Shown one piece after another: positions 43,469 to 52,394 of a stretch of DNA of 64,000 nucleotides. Under the pieces are notes generated by a model. That model worked only from the letters and a program-made list of their open reading frames with translations, did no database searches and was not told where the DNA came from. The first letter of the stretch is position 1. Each line of letters opens with the position of its first letter. The position numbers and the translations under genes are program-made. Origin of the DNA: CAAFZY01 sp964410325 (GTDB lineage: Bacteria > Pseudomonadota > Alphaproteobacteria > RF32 > CAG-239); the NCBI GenBank assembly GCA_964410325.1, contig CAYPFN010000002.1:52811-116810 (forward strand), in the 5' to 3' direction.

Positions 43469-44109
43469 AAATTAAATCTGTTACAAACAAACGCCGTAAT
43501 TTCGGCATGAAGATTTTCAACCGATTTGTCAGCCTCAAAAACAACGCATCTTTCGGAATTATTTTTGGCTATTTCCAAAAAACCGTGGCGTAAACGCTCG
43601 TGCCATGCCAACCCTCGGCTTTCAATTCGGGTTTCTTTATGAGACATACTTTCCGATTTTTTAAAAGAGCGCGCCAAGCCGATTTTTGGATCAATATCCA
43701 GAATAATAGTCAAATCTGGCTTGAAATTACCGACACTAAATTGGTAAAGATAGTCAATATCTTCTTTACGAAGTCTTTTATCATAAGCGTAATATTGATA
43801 AGCCACGGTTGAATCGGCAAAACGATCGCTTAAAACCCAAACGCCTTTTTCTAAAGCTGGCCATACTTTCTGTACCATATGTAGCCGTCGATCGGCAAAA
43901 AACAACAAAGCTTCCGCCACCGCATCAAGTTTATCAGCTTCGCCTTCAGTCAGTATCCGCCGCAACTCAAGTCCGGTTTCCGTGCCTCCCGGTTCTTTGG
44001 TTAGCAAAACATCTTTATTTTTTTGTTTAAGAAAATCTGATAATAGTTTGATTTGAGTTGATTTTCCTGTTCCCTCTCCTCCTTCAAACGTGATAAACTT
44101 CCCCAACAT
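43465..44109 (-). CDS. tmk: Thymidylate kinase
   Basis: Phosphorylates dTMP to dTDP. 214 residues with the P-loop FEGGEGTGKSTQ near 8-19, KEPGGTETGLELRRIL (the DR/EPGGT dTMP-binding motif), LSDRFADSTVAYQYY near 92-107 and a LID region with arginines. The ATG immediately follows the dac stop. Normal length. Confidence 0.94.
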   Translation of the reverse strand: MLGKFITFEGGEGTGKSTQIKLLSDFLKQKNKDVLLTKEPGGTETGLELRRILTEGEADKLDAVAEALLFFADRRLHMVQKVWPALEKGVWVLSDRFADSTVAYQYYAYDKRLRKEDIDYLYQFSVGNFKPDLTIILDIDPKIGLARSFKKSESMSHKETRIESRGLAWHERLRHGFLEIAKNNSERCVVFEADKSVENLHAEITAFVCNRFNL

Positions 44110-45255
44110 TTATTTATTTCCCAACACCAGATATTTTAAATTAGCCATAAATTTTCCCCATAAGCCGAGTTCCAGTACCTCGCTTCCGGCAATCAAATCA
44201 ATTTTCTGCACATTGCCCTCCGGGTCATTTAATTGAACATAGCCGATAACAGCACCTTTTTCTACCGGCGCAGTAATCGGTTCATCGTATACCAACTTCA
44301 GATTATATTGATTACGCAGGCTGCGCCGAATTGTAACCACAATATCTTCTGGCACAAGCAGCTCAACAGATTTTTTCATACCGTACCACACTGGAACTTC
44401 GGCTAGCACCTGTCCCGCCGACAAAATCCGATAATTATCAAACTCCCTAAAACCGTAGTTCATCAGCCGTTCAGCTTCTTCCGAGCGTTCTTTGCTACTG
44501 TTCATACCGCTCATAACGCCGATTAACCGCCGGCCGTTTTTCGTTACCGATGCCGTCAGACAAAAACCTGCTTCCGCCGTATGTCCGGTTTTCAAACCGT
44601 CAGCTCCCGGCATACTATATAAAAGAGGATTACGGTTTCCTTGCTTTATCCCATTATAGGTAAATTCTTTTTCCGAAAAAATATGGTAAAACTCTGGAAA
44701 TTCTCGAATAATATGCCTGGCCAAAACAGCTAAATCTTCCACCGACATTCTTTGATCTGGATGTGGCAAACCGCTTGAATTGGCAAATGTACTGTTCTTA
44801 AGCCCAAGTTTTTCCGCCGTTTCATTCATCAACAAGGCAAAATCTTCCTCTGTTCCGGAAATATTCTCCGCCGCCACAATACAGGCATCATTACCAGATT
44901 GAACAATAATCCCCTGCAGCAAATCTTCCACCGCAACTTTTTCGCCGACTTTTAAAAACATGGTTGAACCGCCACTAGCTGCACCGCCTTTCCGCCAGGC
45001 ATTTTCGCTGACATAAAAAGTATCTTCCAAAGAAAGAGACCCATCCCTGAGTTTGTCAAACAAAATATAAATTGTCATCAGTTTGCTCATGGAAGCTGGA
45101 GCCATTTTGACATCTTGGTTTTTGGCATAAATATAAGCGCCAGTATCATAATCAATTAAAATTGCGTTACGTGCCGTCGTTTCGAAAGCTGCAGCACTTC
45201 CTGAAACAATGCCCATCAGCAAAATCATCAACATGGTTTTTTTAACATTTATCAT
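44110..45255 (-). CDS. dacC: D-alanyl-D-alanine carboxypeptidase (PBP5/6 family)
   Basis: Periplasmic low-molecular-weight penicillin-binding protein trimming peptidoglycan stem peptides. 381 residues: signal peptide ending near SGSAAAFE, active-site SxxK in APASMSKLM near 57-62, SGN in IVQSGNDAC near 118, KTG in GLKTGHTAEAG near 220, then the PBP5 C-terminal beta domain and a terminal amphipathic anchor. Start at the ATG 45255 with GAGGAG upstream. The symbol is by family; DacA/C/D cannot be separated. Confidence 0.9.
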   Translation of the reverse strand: MINVKKTMLMILLMGIVSGSAAAFETTARNAILIDYDTGAYIYAKNQDVKMAPASMSKLMTIYILFDKLRDGSLSLEDTFYVSENAWRKGGAASGGSTMFLKVGEKVAVEDLLQGIIVQSGNDACIVAAENISGTEEDFALLMNETAEKLGLKNSTFANSSGLPHPDQRMSVEDLAVLARHIIREFPEFYHIFSEKEFTYNGIKQGNRNPLLYSMPGADGLKTGHTAEAGFCLTASVTKNGRRLIGVMSGMNSSKERSEEAERLMNYGFREFDNYRILSAGQVLAEVPVWYGMKKSVELLVPEDIVVTIRRSLRNQYNLKLVYDEPITAPVEKGAVIGYVQLNDPEGNVQKIDLIAGSEVLELGLWGKFMANLKYLVLGNK

Positions 45256-45266
45256 CAAAAGTCTCC

Positions 45267-46076
45267 TCAGTCTCTGACAATTCGGGCATCATAAATGCCA
45301 TAATTGCGAACTTTGTTAAGAGTAACAATCGCCTCTTCCTCATATGAGAAGGGGCCTAAGCGAACCCGATAAAAAGCCGCCCCGTCAACATAAGCCTCAA
45401 ACACCCGGCTGTTGCCAAAACGGACAAGCTTGGAATTAAGATTGTCCGCCAAATCTTTCTGCGCGAAAGAACCCGCCTGAACATAATAAGTCGCATTTGC
45501 CTCGTTATATTGCGAAACGGATGTTTTGGCCACGGTTGATGCCGGCGTCTGCCCAAGCATTGCGGCTTTAAGGGCTTTACTTTCCTCGGGCAGAATTTCC
45601 ACCCGCACTTTAGTCACGCCCTTAGTCTGATACCCCAACAACTGAGCGCCCCGTTTGGAAATATCAATAATCCGGTCTTTGGCATACGGTCCTCGGTCAT
45701 TAACACGTAGCACCAAAGAGCGACCATTTTCAAGATTGGTAACCCTGACAATGGAAGGTAGTGGCAACGTACGATGCGCTGCTGTCAAGGTATTCATATC
45801 ATAACGCTCGCCATTGGCGGTTTTTTTAGCATGAAAATCATCACCGTACCAACTGGCCATGCCAACTTCCGAATAATTGTAATCTTCCGCCGGATAATAC
45901 CACTTTCCCATAATTTTATACGGATTACCGACTTTATAAACCCCGCCGTACTGCTTTATGGCAATCGCCTGTGCCTGCGGTGACAAACCGGTTAGCTCTG
46001 GCGTCCCCTGCGTGGAGCATCCATTCAAAACCGCAACGCAAAAAAGGCTTAACAGATATATTTTCAAATGCTTCAT
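45267..46076 (-). CDS. rlpA: RlpA septal lipoprotein/lytic transglycosylase with SPOR domain
   Basis: Outer-membrane lipoprotein acting on denuded glycan strands at the septum. 269 residues: signal peptide with lipobox LNGC (Cys20), the double-psi beta-barrel with GMASWYGDDFHAKKTANGERYDM near 73-95 and VLRVNDRGPYAKDRIIDIS, a short linker, and a C-terminal SPOR domain (YYVQAGSFAQKDLADNLNSKL) that binds septal peptidoglycan. Gap to dac is 11 bases. The mltB-rlpA-dac order makes this a cell-wall operon. Confidence 0.92.
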   Translation of the reverse strand: MKHLKIYLLSLFCVAVLNGCSTQGTPELTGLSPQAQAIAIKQYGGVYKVGNPYKIMGKWYYPAEDYNYSEVGMASWYGDDFHAKKTANGERYDMNTLTAAHRTLPLPSIVRVTNLENGRSLVLRVNDRGPYAKDRIIDISKRGAQLLGYQTKGVTKVRVEILPEESKALKAAMLGQTPASTVAKTSVSQYNEANATYYVQAGSFAQKDLADNLNSKLVRFGNSRVFEAYVDGAAFYRVRLGPFSYEEEAIVTLNKVRNYGIYDARIVRD

Positions 46077-46174
46077 AGTTATACAAATCTACCTTAACCT
46101 AATCCGAAAATTAATTTAACTTGTTTTTTTGTGTTCGTCCAGCCTGATTTCAAACCTGTGCAATTCTCAAAATT

Positions 46175-47455
46175 TTATTTTCTTTCAACTTTTTGTGGCT
46201 GCACCGGCATAGCAAAACCCATATGAGGATTGTAACTGTCAATTTTATTTAACAACCGATAATCTGGATATCCGTCTGGATGCAAATGAGCTTTAATCTG
46301 TAGTTGTTTAACCGCCTCTTTGGTTTTCTGGCCCAAAATACCGTCTTCTTGCAAATTGGTTTTCAAAATCTTATTGGCAAATATCTGCACTTTCCGCACC
46401 TCTTTATTGGTCAGCGGATATTGTTGCCCAGCCTCAATCGGGCGATACAGGTGGTCGTTTGCTGTATAATCTGCCAAAATGCCAATAACCAAAGCATAAT
46501 TTTCTGAACGATTCCAAATCATGATGCGTCTGAAATTGTCAAACACGATAAAAGCTACCCCTTTATGCCCATCCGGCACAATAATAGAACCTTTCAGATC
46601 ATCGGCGAAAGGAAGTTTTTTGCCATCTACGCCAACCACGCCGATTTCCCGCCATTCCCGTACAGTTTTCCGCTTATTGCGGCCGGCCAGCGCATAGTCA
46701 AAATTCCAAGGCAGACGCACTTGTCCTCCCCAAGGTTCTTCGCTTTTCCAGCCCAAACTATTAAGATAGTTGGCTGCCGAGCCGATAGCATCATCCAGAG
46801 AATCCCAAACATCAATTATGCCATCGTTATCATAATCAACAGCATAAGCATTATATGTGGATGGCATAAACTGAAAATGCCCCATAGCTCCAGCCCATGA
46901 TCCCATCATTTTATCATTATCTAAATTATATTTTTCCATAATTTTTAAAAGATTATACAACTCATTTTTGAAAAATCCAGCCCGCCGGTTATCATAACTC
47001 AGGTTGGTTAACCCGTCAATCAGATGATATTTTCCTTTATTTTGCCCAAAATTGCTTTCAACCGCCCAAAAGGCTGTCAGATAATTGAGTGGCACCTGAT
47101 ACTGCTTTTCCAGATCGGAATATTTTTTTTTCAATTCAGCATAACGGACACGTGCGGTTTTAATGCGTTTAGCGTTAACCAGCCGATTGATATAATCTTT
47201 TGCGGTCAAGACAAATTCTGCCTGATTTTTATCTTGTTTAACCACCTCTGGCCATTCATGATAATAAGTATTATTACCGTAAACCTTATGAATTGTTTTT
47301 GAGGAAATCCCCCGTTCAATCATTTCCTGCTTAAGGTTTTCCAAAAAACTGCGCCATTTTTCAGGAACTTCCGTTTGATTTTCGGCAAAAGCACCCTGTG
47401 GCGCCAATAAGCCCACCACCAAAAACAAAAGCCATATTTTCTTAAGAGCAAACAT
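46175..47455 (-). CDS. mltB: Lytic murein transglycosylase (MltB family)
   Basis: Periplasmic muramidase of about 426 residues. Signal peptide with LLAPQGAFA. Catalytic glutamate in TAFWAVESNFGQNKG near 127, the substrate groove GSWAGAMGHFQFMPSTYNAYAVD near 185-207, and a C-terminal peptidoglycan-binding helix bundle (ILGQKTKEAVKQLQIKAHL). No lipobox, so the protein is soluble. Start taken at 47455 after a GGGAT; ATGs at 47461 and 47482 are in frame. First gene of the cluster running to dnaJ and beyond. Confidence 0.9.
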   Translation of the reverse strand: MFALKKIWLLFLVVGLLAPQGAFAENQTEVPEKWRSFLENLKQEMIERGISSKTIHKVYGNNTYYHEWPEVVKQDKNQAEFVLTAKDYINRLVNAKRIKTARVRYAELKKKYSDLEKQYQVPLNYLTAFWAVESNFGQNKGKYHLIDGLTNLSYDNRRAGFFKNELYNLLKIMEKYNLDNDKMMGSWAGAMGHFQFMPSTYNAYAVDYDNDGIIDVWDSLDDAIGSAANYLNSLGWKSEEPWGGQVRLPWNFDYALAGRNKRKTVREWREIGVVGVDGKKLPFADDLKGSIIVPDGHKGVAFIVFDNFRRIMIWNRSENYALVIGILADYTANDHLYRPIEAGQQYPLTNKEVRKVQIFANKILKTNLQEDGILGQKTKEAVKQLQIKAHLHPDGYPDYRLLNKIDSYNPHMGFAMPVQPQKVERK

Positions 47456-47706
47456 TATCATCCCTATTCTTTTACCAACCATAGAGCAAATTTACCCAAT
47501 TTGCAATCAGGACTTAAGGTTATAAAGAAGATATTTTTTGTTCTATTCGGTATATTTATAATCTGAACACGCACAATTATGCCGGTTTGGCAAATAAAAA
47601 TCACCAGCACAACACTTTATTTATTAACGCTTTTAGCAAGACGGAAATCTCCATAAAACGGCAACAAAGCAAAACGGCGCCTCATCGGCGCCGTTCTTTA
47701 TAATAA
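47456..47706. other. Spacer before the foreign-looking patch
   Basis: 251 bases without a gene. It holds the mltB upstream region and, near its end, the terminator of the barrel-protein gene. No repeat or attachment site was seen. Confidence 0.4.
47672..47695 (-). terminator. Terminator of the barrel-protein gene
   Basis: AACGGCGCC-GATG-GGCGCCGTT on the minus strand followed by TTGCTTTG: a perfect 9-bp GC-rich stem 11 bases after the stop codon. Confidence 0.75.
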
Positions 47707-48450
47707 TTATTTCACCCGGCTTCGGCTACAACCGAAGTTGAAGCCTACGGACAGGTAAACCATACCCTCCGTACGTGTATTATTCACGTACGTGTTTGGT
47801 ACAGTTTTGTAGCCTATACGCCCGACCAGGGCGTTTCCCGTAGCAAAAAGTTGCATACGGTATTCTAGTCCGAGGCCATAAGTCACCCCGGAGCCGTTGT
47901 GCTTGACAACGGTGCTCCACACACCGTCGTCAGCTTCTATTTTAACCGCATAACGGTGCTGCCCATACATGTAGCCAATAGTGGCGTACATGTTAAGGAC
48001 ATTTACACAAAACCTGTCTCTCAACAGGTTTATGTGAACTGCTCCGTCTGCGGCATAAGAGCCGTACATTTGTCCCGGGTTAATGCTTTCCGCATTATAC
48101 TCCCGCATTAAAGCGGAAGCAGTAACCCGGTACGACACTTTCTTTGCGTCGTATCTGAAGCTCAGCTCGAATTCCGGAGTAAATGCCTCATCGGCGTGGA
48201 GATATCCTCCACCCAATGAGACCTCTATTCCCCATCCGATGGCGTCAGCCGCCTTCAGGATGGTCCCATCTTCGGCCTGATAGGCCTGAATGTAGGGTAA
48301 AACCTCCATTCTTTGTTCCTTATAGCCATTGAGGCTTTCGGAACCAACCTCCGTTTTGGAGATTGAGAAAGAGGTTTGAGCATTTGCGGCCCCAGTTGCC
48401 ACCAATGACAAGGCGGCTATTATTACTACTATATTTTTTATATTTTTCAT
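47707..48450 (-). CDS. Putative outer-membrane beta-barrel protein, foreign-looking
   Basis: 247 residues, not assigned to a named family. A clear signal peptide ends GAANA-QTSFS. The mature chain alternates polar and hydrophobic residues in strands (GWGIEVSLGGGYLH, MYATIGYMYGQHRYAVKI, VTYGLGLEYRMQLFA, VYLSVGFNFG) as in small outer-membrane barrels. Upstream of the ATG there is only TAATACTAAATAAGTA, no Shine-Dalgarno sequence, unlike nearly every other gene here but normal in Bacteroidota. The base composition also looks less AT-rich than its neighbours. A 39-base hairpin (48468-48506) lies in the leader. Likely acquired with the lipoprotein gene upstream. Confidence 0.7.
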   Translation of the reverse strand: MKNIKNIVVIIAALSLVATGAANAQTSFSISKTEVGSESLNGYKEQRMEVLPYIQAYQAEDGTILKAADAIGWGIEVSLGGGYLHADEAFTPEFELSFRYDAKKVSYRVTASALMREYNAESINPGQMYGSYAADGAVHINLLRDRFCVNVLNMYATIGYMYGQHRYAVKIEADDGVWSTVVKHNGSGVTYGLGLEYRMQLFATGNALVGRIGYKTVPNTYVNNTRTEGMVYLSVGFNFGCSRSRVK

Positions 48451-48467
48451 TACTTATTTAGTATTAA

Positions 48468-48506
48468 GGGAAGGCAGGTGTAAGATAATATTTTACCCAC
48501 CTTCCC
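48468..48506. promoter_or_regulatory. Leader hairpin of the barrel-protein gene
   Basis: GGGAAGGCAGGTGTAA and TTACCCACCTTCCC (48468-48483 and 48493-48506) form a long stem with small mismatches, ending 18 bases before the gene start. No T-run follows in the minus direction, so an mRNA-stability or attenuation element is more likely than a terminator. Confidence 0.45.
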
Positions 48507-48685
48507 AGAGATTAAACTTTATAAATTATAAACAAATTATGGCTTAATTCTGGTTTATGTATAAGAGATTATCTCCACAAAATTGAATGGCGCAATATTA
48601 AAATCCTTGTATGTAATTTTGTTAGGATTTGTTTCAATTCTGCTTTAACAATCGTGCCTACACTAAACCAGACCAGCTCCCAAGA

Positions 48686-51031
48686 TTAACGGATCTGCAT
48701 CACTACAGTTCCGTTCACAGTAATGGTTAACACACCACTCTCAGAAACTGAGAAGATGTAACCTTCCACTACTGTGGAGTAATTGCCATTCCTCCAGCCC
48801 CACATACCGAGGACTGAATGACGTATATTCCTTACCATGTCATCGCCGTTGTAATAAGCGATCCTATCACTAAGATCCTTAGCGATAGCCGGTGCCCACA
48901 CTCCCAGGTCATAAGAGCCTTGGTTAACGGTTGTGGTGTAGAACCCTGAGTTATACTCAGCGCTGAAGTCACCTTCAACGAAGTATCCGCTCAGGATATT
49001 AGACACCTCAGGAACATTGTCACTCATTGAGAACGGTACTGCAACAGCGCCCTTATCGGTCCTAATGGTCAAGCACTTCTGTGCTGACCCGCCATTAGGG
49101 TCCGTAGGGACAGCACTGATGCCAGCTCCGACAATAGTACCCCAGCTTTCCGGGATAACTTTGTCGATGACTTTTTCTACATAAATGCGAGCCTCAGCCG
49201 AAGCTGAAGATTCGTATTTACTTGTAGAAATACTATAAACGGTATTGATATTATTCACGTAGTTAGAAACTGCGTAAACAATGCCGTTTATAGTGGCATC
49301 ACTAGTCGCCACAATAGAGGATCCAGCCTCACTGATTGACCAGTTAGCATATCCAAACTCGACGGTATAATACTCGTCGGTATACACTGCTTTCTGGTAA
49401 TCATACACATATATGTTACTAAACGGATTAACCCCGTTCGTAGCAGTAGAAGTATACTGCATATAACGGGTCGTAACCGTCCAATTCCCACTTATACTTT
49501 CAACCTCACTGATCAAGCTTGATCCGTTGGAAGAAGTATTGTAGGAATTATTCGTAGCATAAACGTCCTGCCTTTCAGGTTCCGTGAAGTGGCGATACAG
49601 GTACAAGCTGATTGTATTAGTCTTCTCCCCAGACACAGACCAACTTTCAACTTCTGTGAAGCTGATGCGTTCTGTGTTGGCGTCCAGAATTTCTCTAGAC
49701 ATGTTTTTATAAGACTTCCCTATCAGCTCATCCTCCTCTTCTTCGATGGGCAGTATCCTTTCGTAAGGTACTGCCACCTCGTATGTTGAGGTTGTAGATG
49801 AATTATCGCCGTTCTCCGTAACCTCCACATTGAAGTAGAGAGTCACGGGAGCAACCATCTCCTCCCCTGAAGAAGTGATGGTACCTACCTCAGCCCTGTT
49901 ATAGCTGACATTGCTCACGCTAGCGTACGTGAACGTCGTGTCAGCAAAACTTAGACTTTGGTAGCCAGCCCCCACATTCACAATTCCTCCATCATTCATA
50001 CGGAAGTAATACTCCCGTCCAAAAGATGTCGTTGTGAATGCCTCATCCACACTCCTAGAAGAGGTCGTCGTCGACCTACTTGACGCAGCAATGGCAGCCC
50101 CGGAAATCAACTCACCCTCACTATCCACATACACCCTTTCAGGTGATGTAAACAGGGCTTCCAGGTTCAAGCTACGCTCGAACCCTTGTCTAGAGATTTC
50201 CATGTTGTCCCTATAGGTAACAAGGTCACCAGATACGATCTGGTAATCTGTTACCAATGACAATGTTGCTACCGAGAAAGCCGCCTCGTAGTCGGTGTTT
50301 TCAACGACTACTTCCTCCACTACCGGGGCCTCAGGCATGGACCCATCCTTACGGAAGATCCTAACCTCAGGAACTCGTACAACGTACGTTTCCTGAGTTC
50401 CATCATATACCACCTCCACGTTGAAGTAGAGGTCAACATTAACCACCGTTGAGTCGGTGTTTGATGTTGAGTCAAGCGTTGCTTCGAAAGAATCGAAGCT
50501 CACGCTTTCTATACTGGCATACGGAAACTCCATTCCTGTAACAGCGCATATAGCGCTCTGCCAGGTAGCGGTAGCGGTAACGCTCTCACCACCATTGAAC
50601 TCAAACACATAAGATTGTGTTTCCTCAATGATGATAAAGGCCCCGCTCTCATCCATCTCCTCGGTTTCTGAAACCGAGGAGATGGTTTCAGAGACCATCT
50701 CAACATTAGATAGCAGGGCTTCCTCAGCCACATACACCACAGAGGGTGTAATGGAGAAGATCACGCCTAAGTCAAGGTTAACGGAGAATTCCTCTTCCGC
50801 TACCTTTTCCCCACCGTCGACGACGTCCTTAACACCGTCGATCCTCTGCTCAACCGTATACAACCGGTTTACGGTTGTATCAAATTGAGCAATAAGCTCA
50901 ACATCTCCATACTGGAGTCCTGAATCGGACCCAGTGGAGGAAAAGCTTATTTCTTCCAGTCCTAAAAAGGTTGAATCCTGGCAGGATGCCAGTACTAAAA
51001 TCGCCACCAGGGCAAATAAAATCTTTTTCAT
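48686..51031 (-). CDS. 781-residue repeat lipoprotein of Bacteroidota type
   Basis: A lipoprotein with signal peptide MKKILFALVAILVLASC (lipobox LASC, Cys17). The mature part seems built of three related beta-rich units of roughly 190-210 residues. In the first two, a segment with ERVYVDSE or PSVVYVAEE leads to a Y-x-F strand, then a TFTYASVSNVSYN-like strand (FPYASIESVSFD in the first), then YFNVEV and a YEVAVPYERI-like end; the third unit is more diverged. No named domain is recognised. No Shine-Dalgarno sequence; the leader is A-rich (AATAAAAAAACATG), and TACTTTTG at the proper region fits the Bacteroidota -7 element. Probably surface-exposed; function unknown. Confidence 0.7.
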   Translation of the reverse strand: MKKILFALVAILVLASCQDSTFLGLEEISFSSTGSDSGLQYGDVELIAQFDTTVNRLYTVEQRIDGVKDVVDGGEKVAEEEFSVNLDLGVIFSITPSVVYVAEEALLSNVEMVSETISSVSETEEMDESGAFIIIEETQSYVFEFNGGESVTATATWQSAICAVTGMEFPYASIESVSFDSFEATLDSTSNTDSTVVNVDLYFNVEVVYDGTQETYVVRVPEVRIFRKDGSMPEAPVVEEVVVENTDYEAAFSVATLSLVTDYQIVSGDLVTYRDNMEISRQGFERSLNLEALFTSPERVYVDSEGELISGAAIAASSRSTTTSSRSVDEAFTTTSFGREYYFRMNDGGIVNVGAGYQSLSFADTTFTYASVSNVSYNRAEVGTITSSGEEMVAPVTLYFNVEVTENGDNSSTTSTYEVAVPYERILPIEEEEDELIGKSYKNMSREILDANTERISFTEVESWSVSGEKTNTISLYLYRHFTEPERQDVYATNNSYNTSSNGSSLISEVESISGNWTVTTRYMQYTSTATNGVNPFSNIYVYDYQKAVYTDEYYTVEFGYANWSISEAGSSIVATSDATINGIVYAVSNYVNNINTVYSISTSKYESSASAEARIYVEKVIDKVIPESWGTIVGAGISAVPTDPNGGSAQKCLTIRTDKGAVAVPFSMSDNVPEVSNILSGYFVEGDFSAEYNSGFYTTTVNQGSYDLGVWAPAIAKDLSDRIAYYNGDDMVRNIRHSVLGMWGWRNGNYSTVVEGYIFSVSESGVLTITVNGTVVMQIR
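50653..50701. repeat. Long perfect palindrome inside the lipoprotein gene
   Basis: CCATCTCCTCGGTTTC, one base, GAAACCGAGGAGATGG: a 16-bp perfect inverted repeat (50653-50668 and 50670-50685). It overlaps a second one, GAGATGGT-7-ACCATCTC (50679-50701). On the coding strand this encodes the near-palindromic peptide MVSETISSVSETEEM. Confidence 0.85.
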
Positions 51032-51394
51032 GTTTTTTTATTTTAATTATTTTAATTTTGCTTATTTAAAGTTTTATGCATACCAAAAGTAATGAAAAAT
51101 CTTTTCGAATTTTCAATAATTAACCTAATAGCATACATAATTTTTATTTTATGTTATCATCATAACATAAACTCAATTTAAAAACAAGCAAAATTTGTCA
51201 AACCGTAGATTCGTTCCGCCTTAATTTTGGATAGTCAAAAAAAGGCTAAATAGTTTCAGTTAATTAACGCACCGTATCTCGGAAGTATATTTGACAAATG
51301 CGGTCTTCATCTGCCATACAACAGGACTTTTTACCCACCTGATACTCACTTGCTTGCGCAACTTCACAGGCATGGCAAGAAAAGGATATAACCG
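51032..51394 (-). other. Spacer with the lipoprotein leader
   Basis: 363 bases without an intact gene. Minus strand TACTTTTG (51091-51084), preceded 22 bases earlier by TTG (51116-51114), resembles the TAnnTTTG/TTTG promoter of Bacteroidota. A copy of AGGTGGGTAAAA lies at 51329-51340. A cysteine-rich minus frame just after ldcA (about 51390-51265) has no convincing start. Confidence 0.4.
51084..51116 (-). promoter_or_regulatory. Bacteroidota-type promoter candidate
   Basis: TACTTTTG matches the -7 element TAnnTTTG and TTG lies 22 bases upstream (19-21 is usual for -33). It is about 55 bases before the lipoprotein ATG. Confidence 0.45.
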
Positions 51395-52372
51395 TTAACC
51401 TTCCACAAAAATCCGCCCGCCACAGATTTCAGCTTTTCCGCCCAGCGGCATGGTGTTTATCGGCGTGGTATGTCCCGCATCAAGGTTCGCAATAATCGGC
51501 ATATTCCGCAGTTCCGCCTTGTTTCTCAGCACAAACTCCAGTTCTTCGCGCGTTACTTTAGAATCCTTTTGAAAACGCCCGATAATCAAACCTTTCACAT
51601 TTTTAAAATCTTCTTGATTAATCAGCGCCTGCAAATTGCGCTCAAAATTAACGAGTTTGGCTTCCGCATCATCTTCTAAAAACAAAATCGTGTCTTTTAC
51701 AAATTTTGGACGATACGCTGTGCCTAAATGCAGATTAAACGTGCATAAATTACCGCCGATAAGCACCCCTTCAGCACTACCGTCGTTTATCTGCCACCAA
51801 CCTTCATTTTTGATAAACCCGCGGTTGTCTTGATCCAAAAACCACAAATCATCGCTCCATTCCGCTGACGGCAATATCTCACGTTTTCCACCTTCAAACA
51901 AAGCTTTAACCATATTTTCTAAAGTATATTCACAACCTTTTTTCATACCCAAAGAACTATAATGCGGACCATAATAGGTAATCAATCCAGTCTGGGCATA
52001 AATAGCTGCGTGCAAAGCCGTAATATCTGAAAACCCCATAAAAATTTTCGGATTTTGCTTAATCAGATTATAATCTAGGTGCTTAACCAGTTGGTTGGCG
52101 TTAAAACCGCCAATAACCGTTAAAACCGCCTTAATCGATTTATCGGCAAAAGCCGCCATTAAATCCGCCGTCCGTTTTTCAATTGAAGCTGAACCAGTTA
52201 AATCAAAATTCTCATCCGTTGTGTTAGGCGCAAACTCAACTTGCAAACCTAAATCAGCCAACCTTTCTTCAGCAATCTGCCGGCAGTCGGCGCCTATTAG
52301 CTTTAAGCCTCGCGACGGCGCAACAATCATGACTTTATCGCCTTTTTTTAATCTTTCGGGCACGATAGACAT
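51395..52372 (-). CDS. S66 family peptidase (LD-carboxypeptidase/MccF-like)
   Basis: 325 residues. The S66 catalytic serine lies in IFMGFSDITAL (Ser115) and the histidine in NLDAGHTTPINTMPLGG near 297-313, with the glutamate expected in the GVLIGGNL region's partner strand (DTILFLEDDAE). LdcA removes the terminal D-Ala from tetrapeptides during wall recycling, and MccF cleaves microcin C. The sequence does not separate them. Interestingly, YejF-YejE, a microcin C/peptide importer type, is in the same window. The ATG at 52372 has GGAGAGGAAG upstream; the longer upstream frame overlaps RNase J. Confidence 0.85.
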   Translation of the reverse strand: MSIVPERLKKGDKVMIVAPSRGLKLIGADCRQIAEERLADLGLQVEFAPNTTDENFDLTGSASIEKRTADLMAAFADKSIKAVLTVIGGFNANQLVKHLDYNLIKQNPKIFMGFSDITALHAAIYAQTGLITYYGPHYSSLGMKKGCEYTLENMVKALFEGGKREILPSAEWSDDLWFLDQDNRGFIKNEGWWQINDGSAEGVLIGGNLCTFNLHLGTAYRPKFVKDTILFLEDDAEAKLVNFERNLQALINQEDFKNVKGLIIGRFQKDSKVTREELEFVLRNKAELRNMPIIANLDAGHTTPINTMPLGGKAEICGGRIFVEG

Positions 52373-52394
52373 CTTCCTCTCCTTTTTAAAATTA

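Noticed and set aside
47707..51031. A prophage at the Bacteroidota-like patch
   Set aside because: Only two genes with export signals, no phage structural, lysis or integrase genes.
51265..51394. Cysteine-rich minus-strand frame after ldcA (HACEVAQ...KKSCC...DEDRICQ) as a small protein
   Set aside because: No start codon with a ribosome binding site in a sensible place; probably chance or old remnant.
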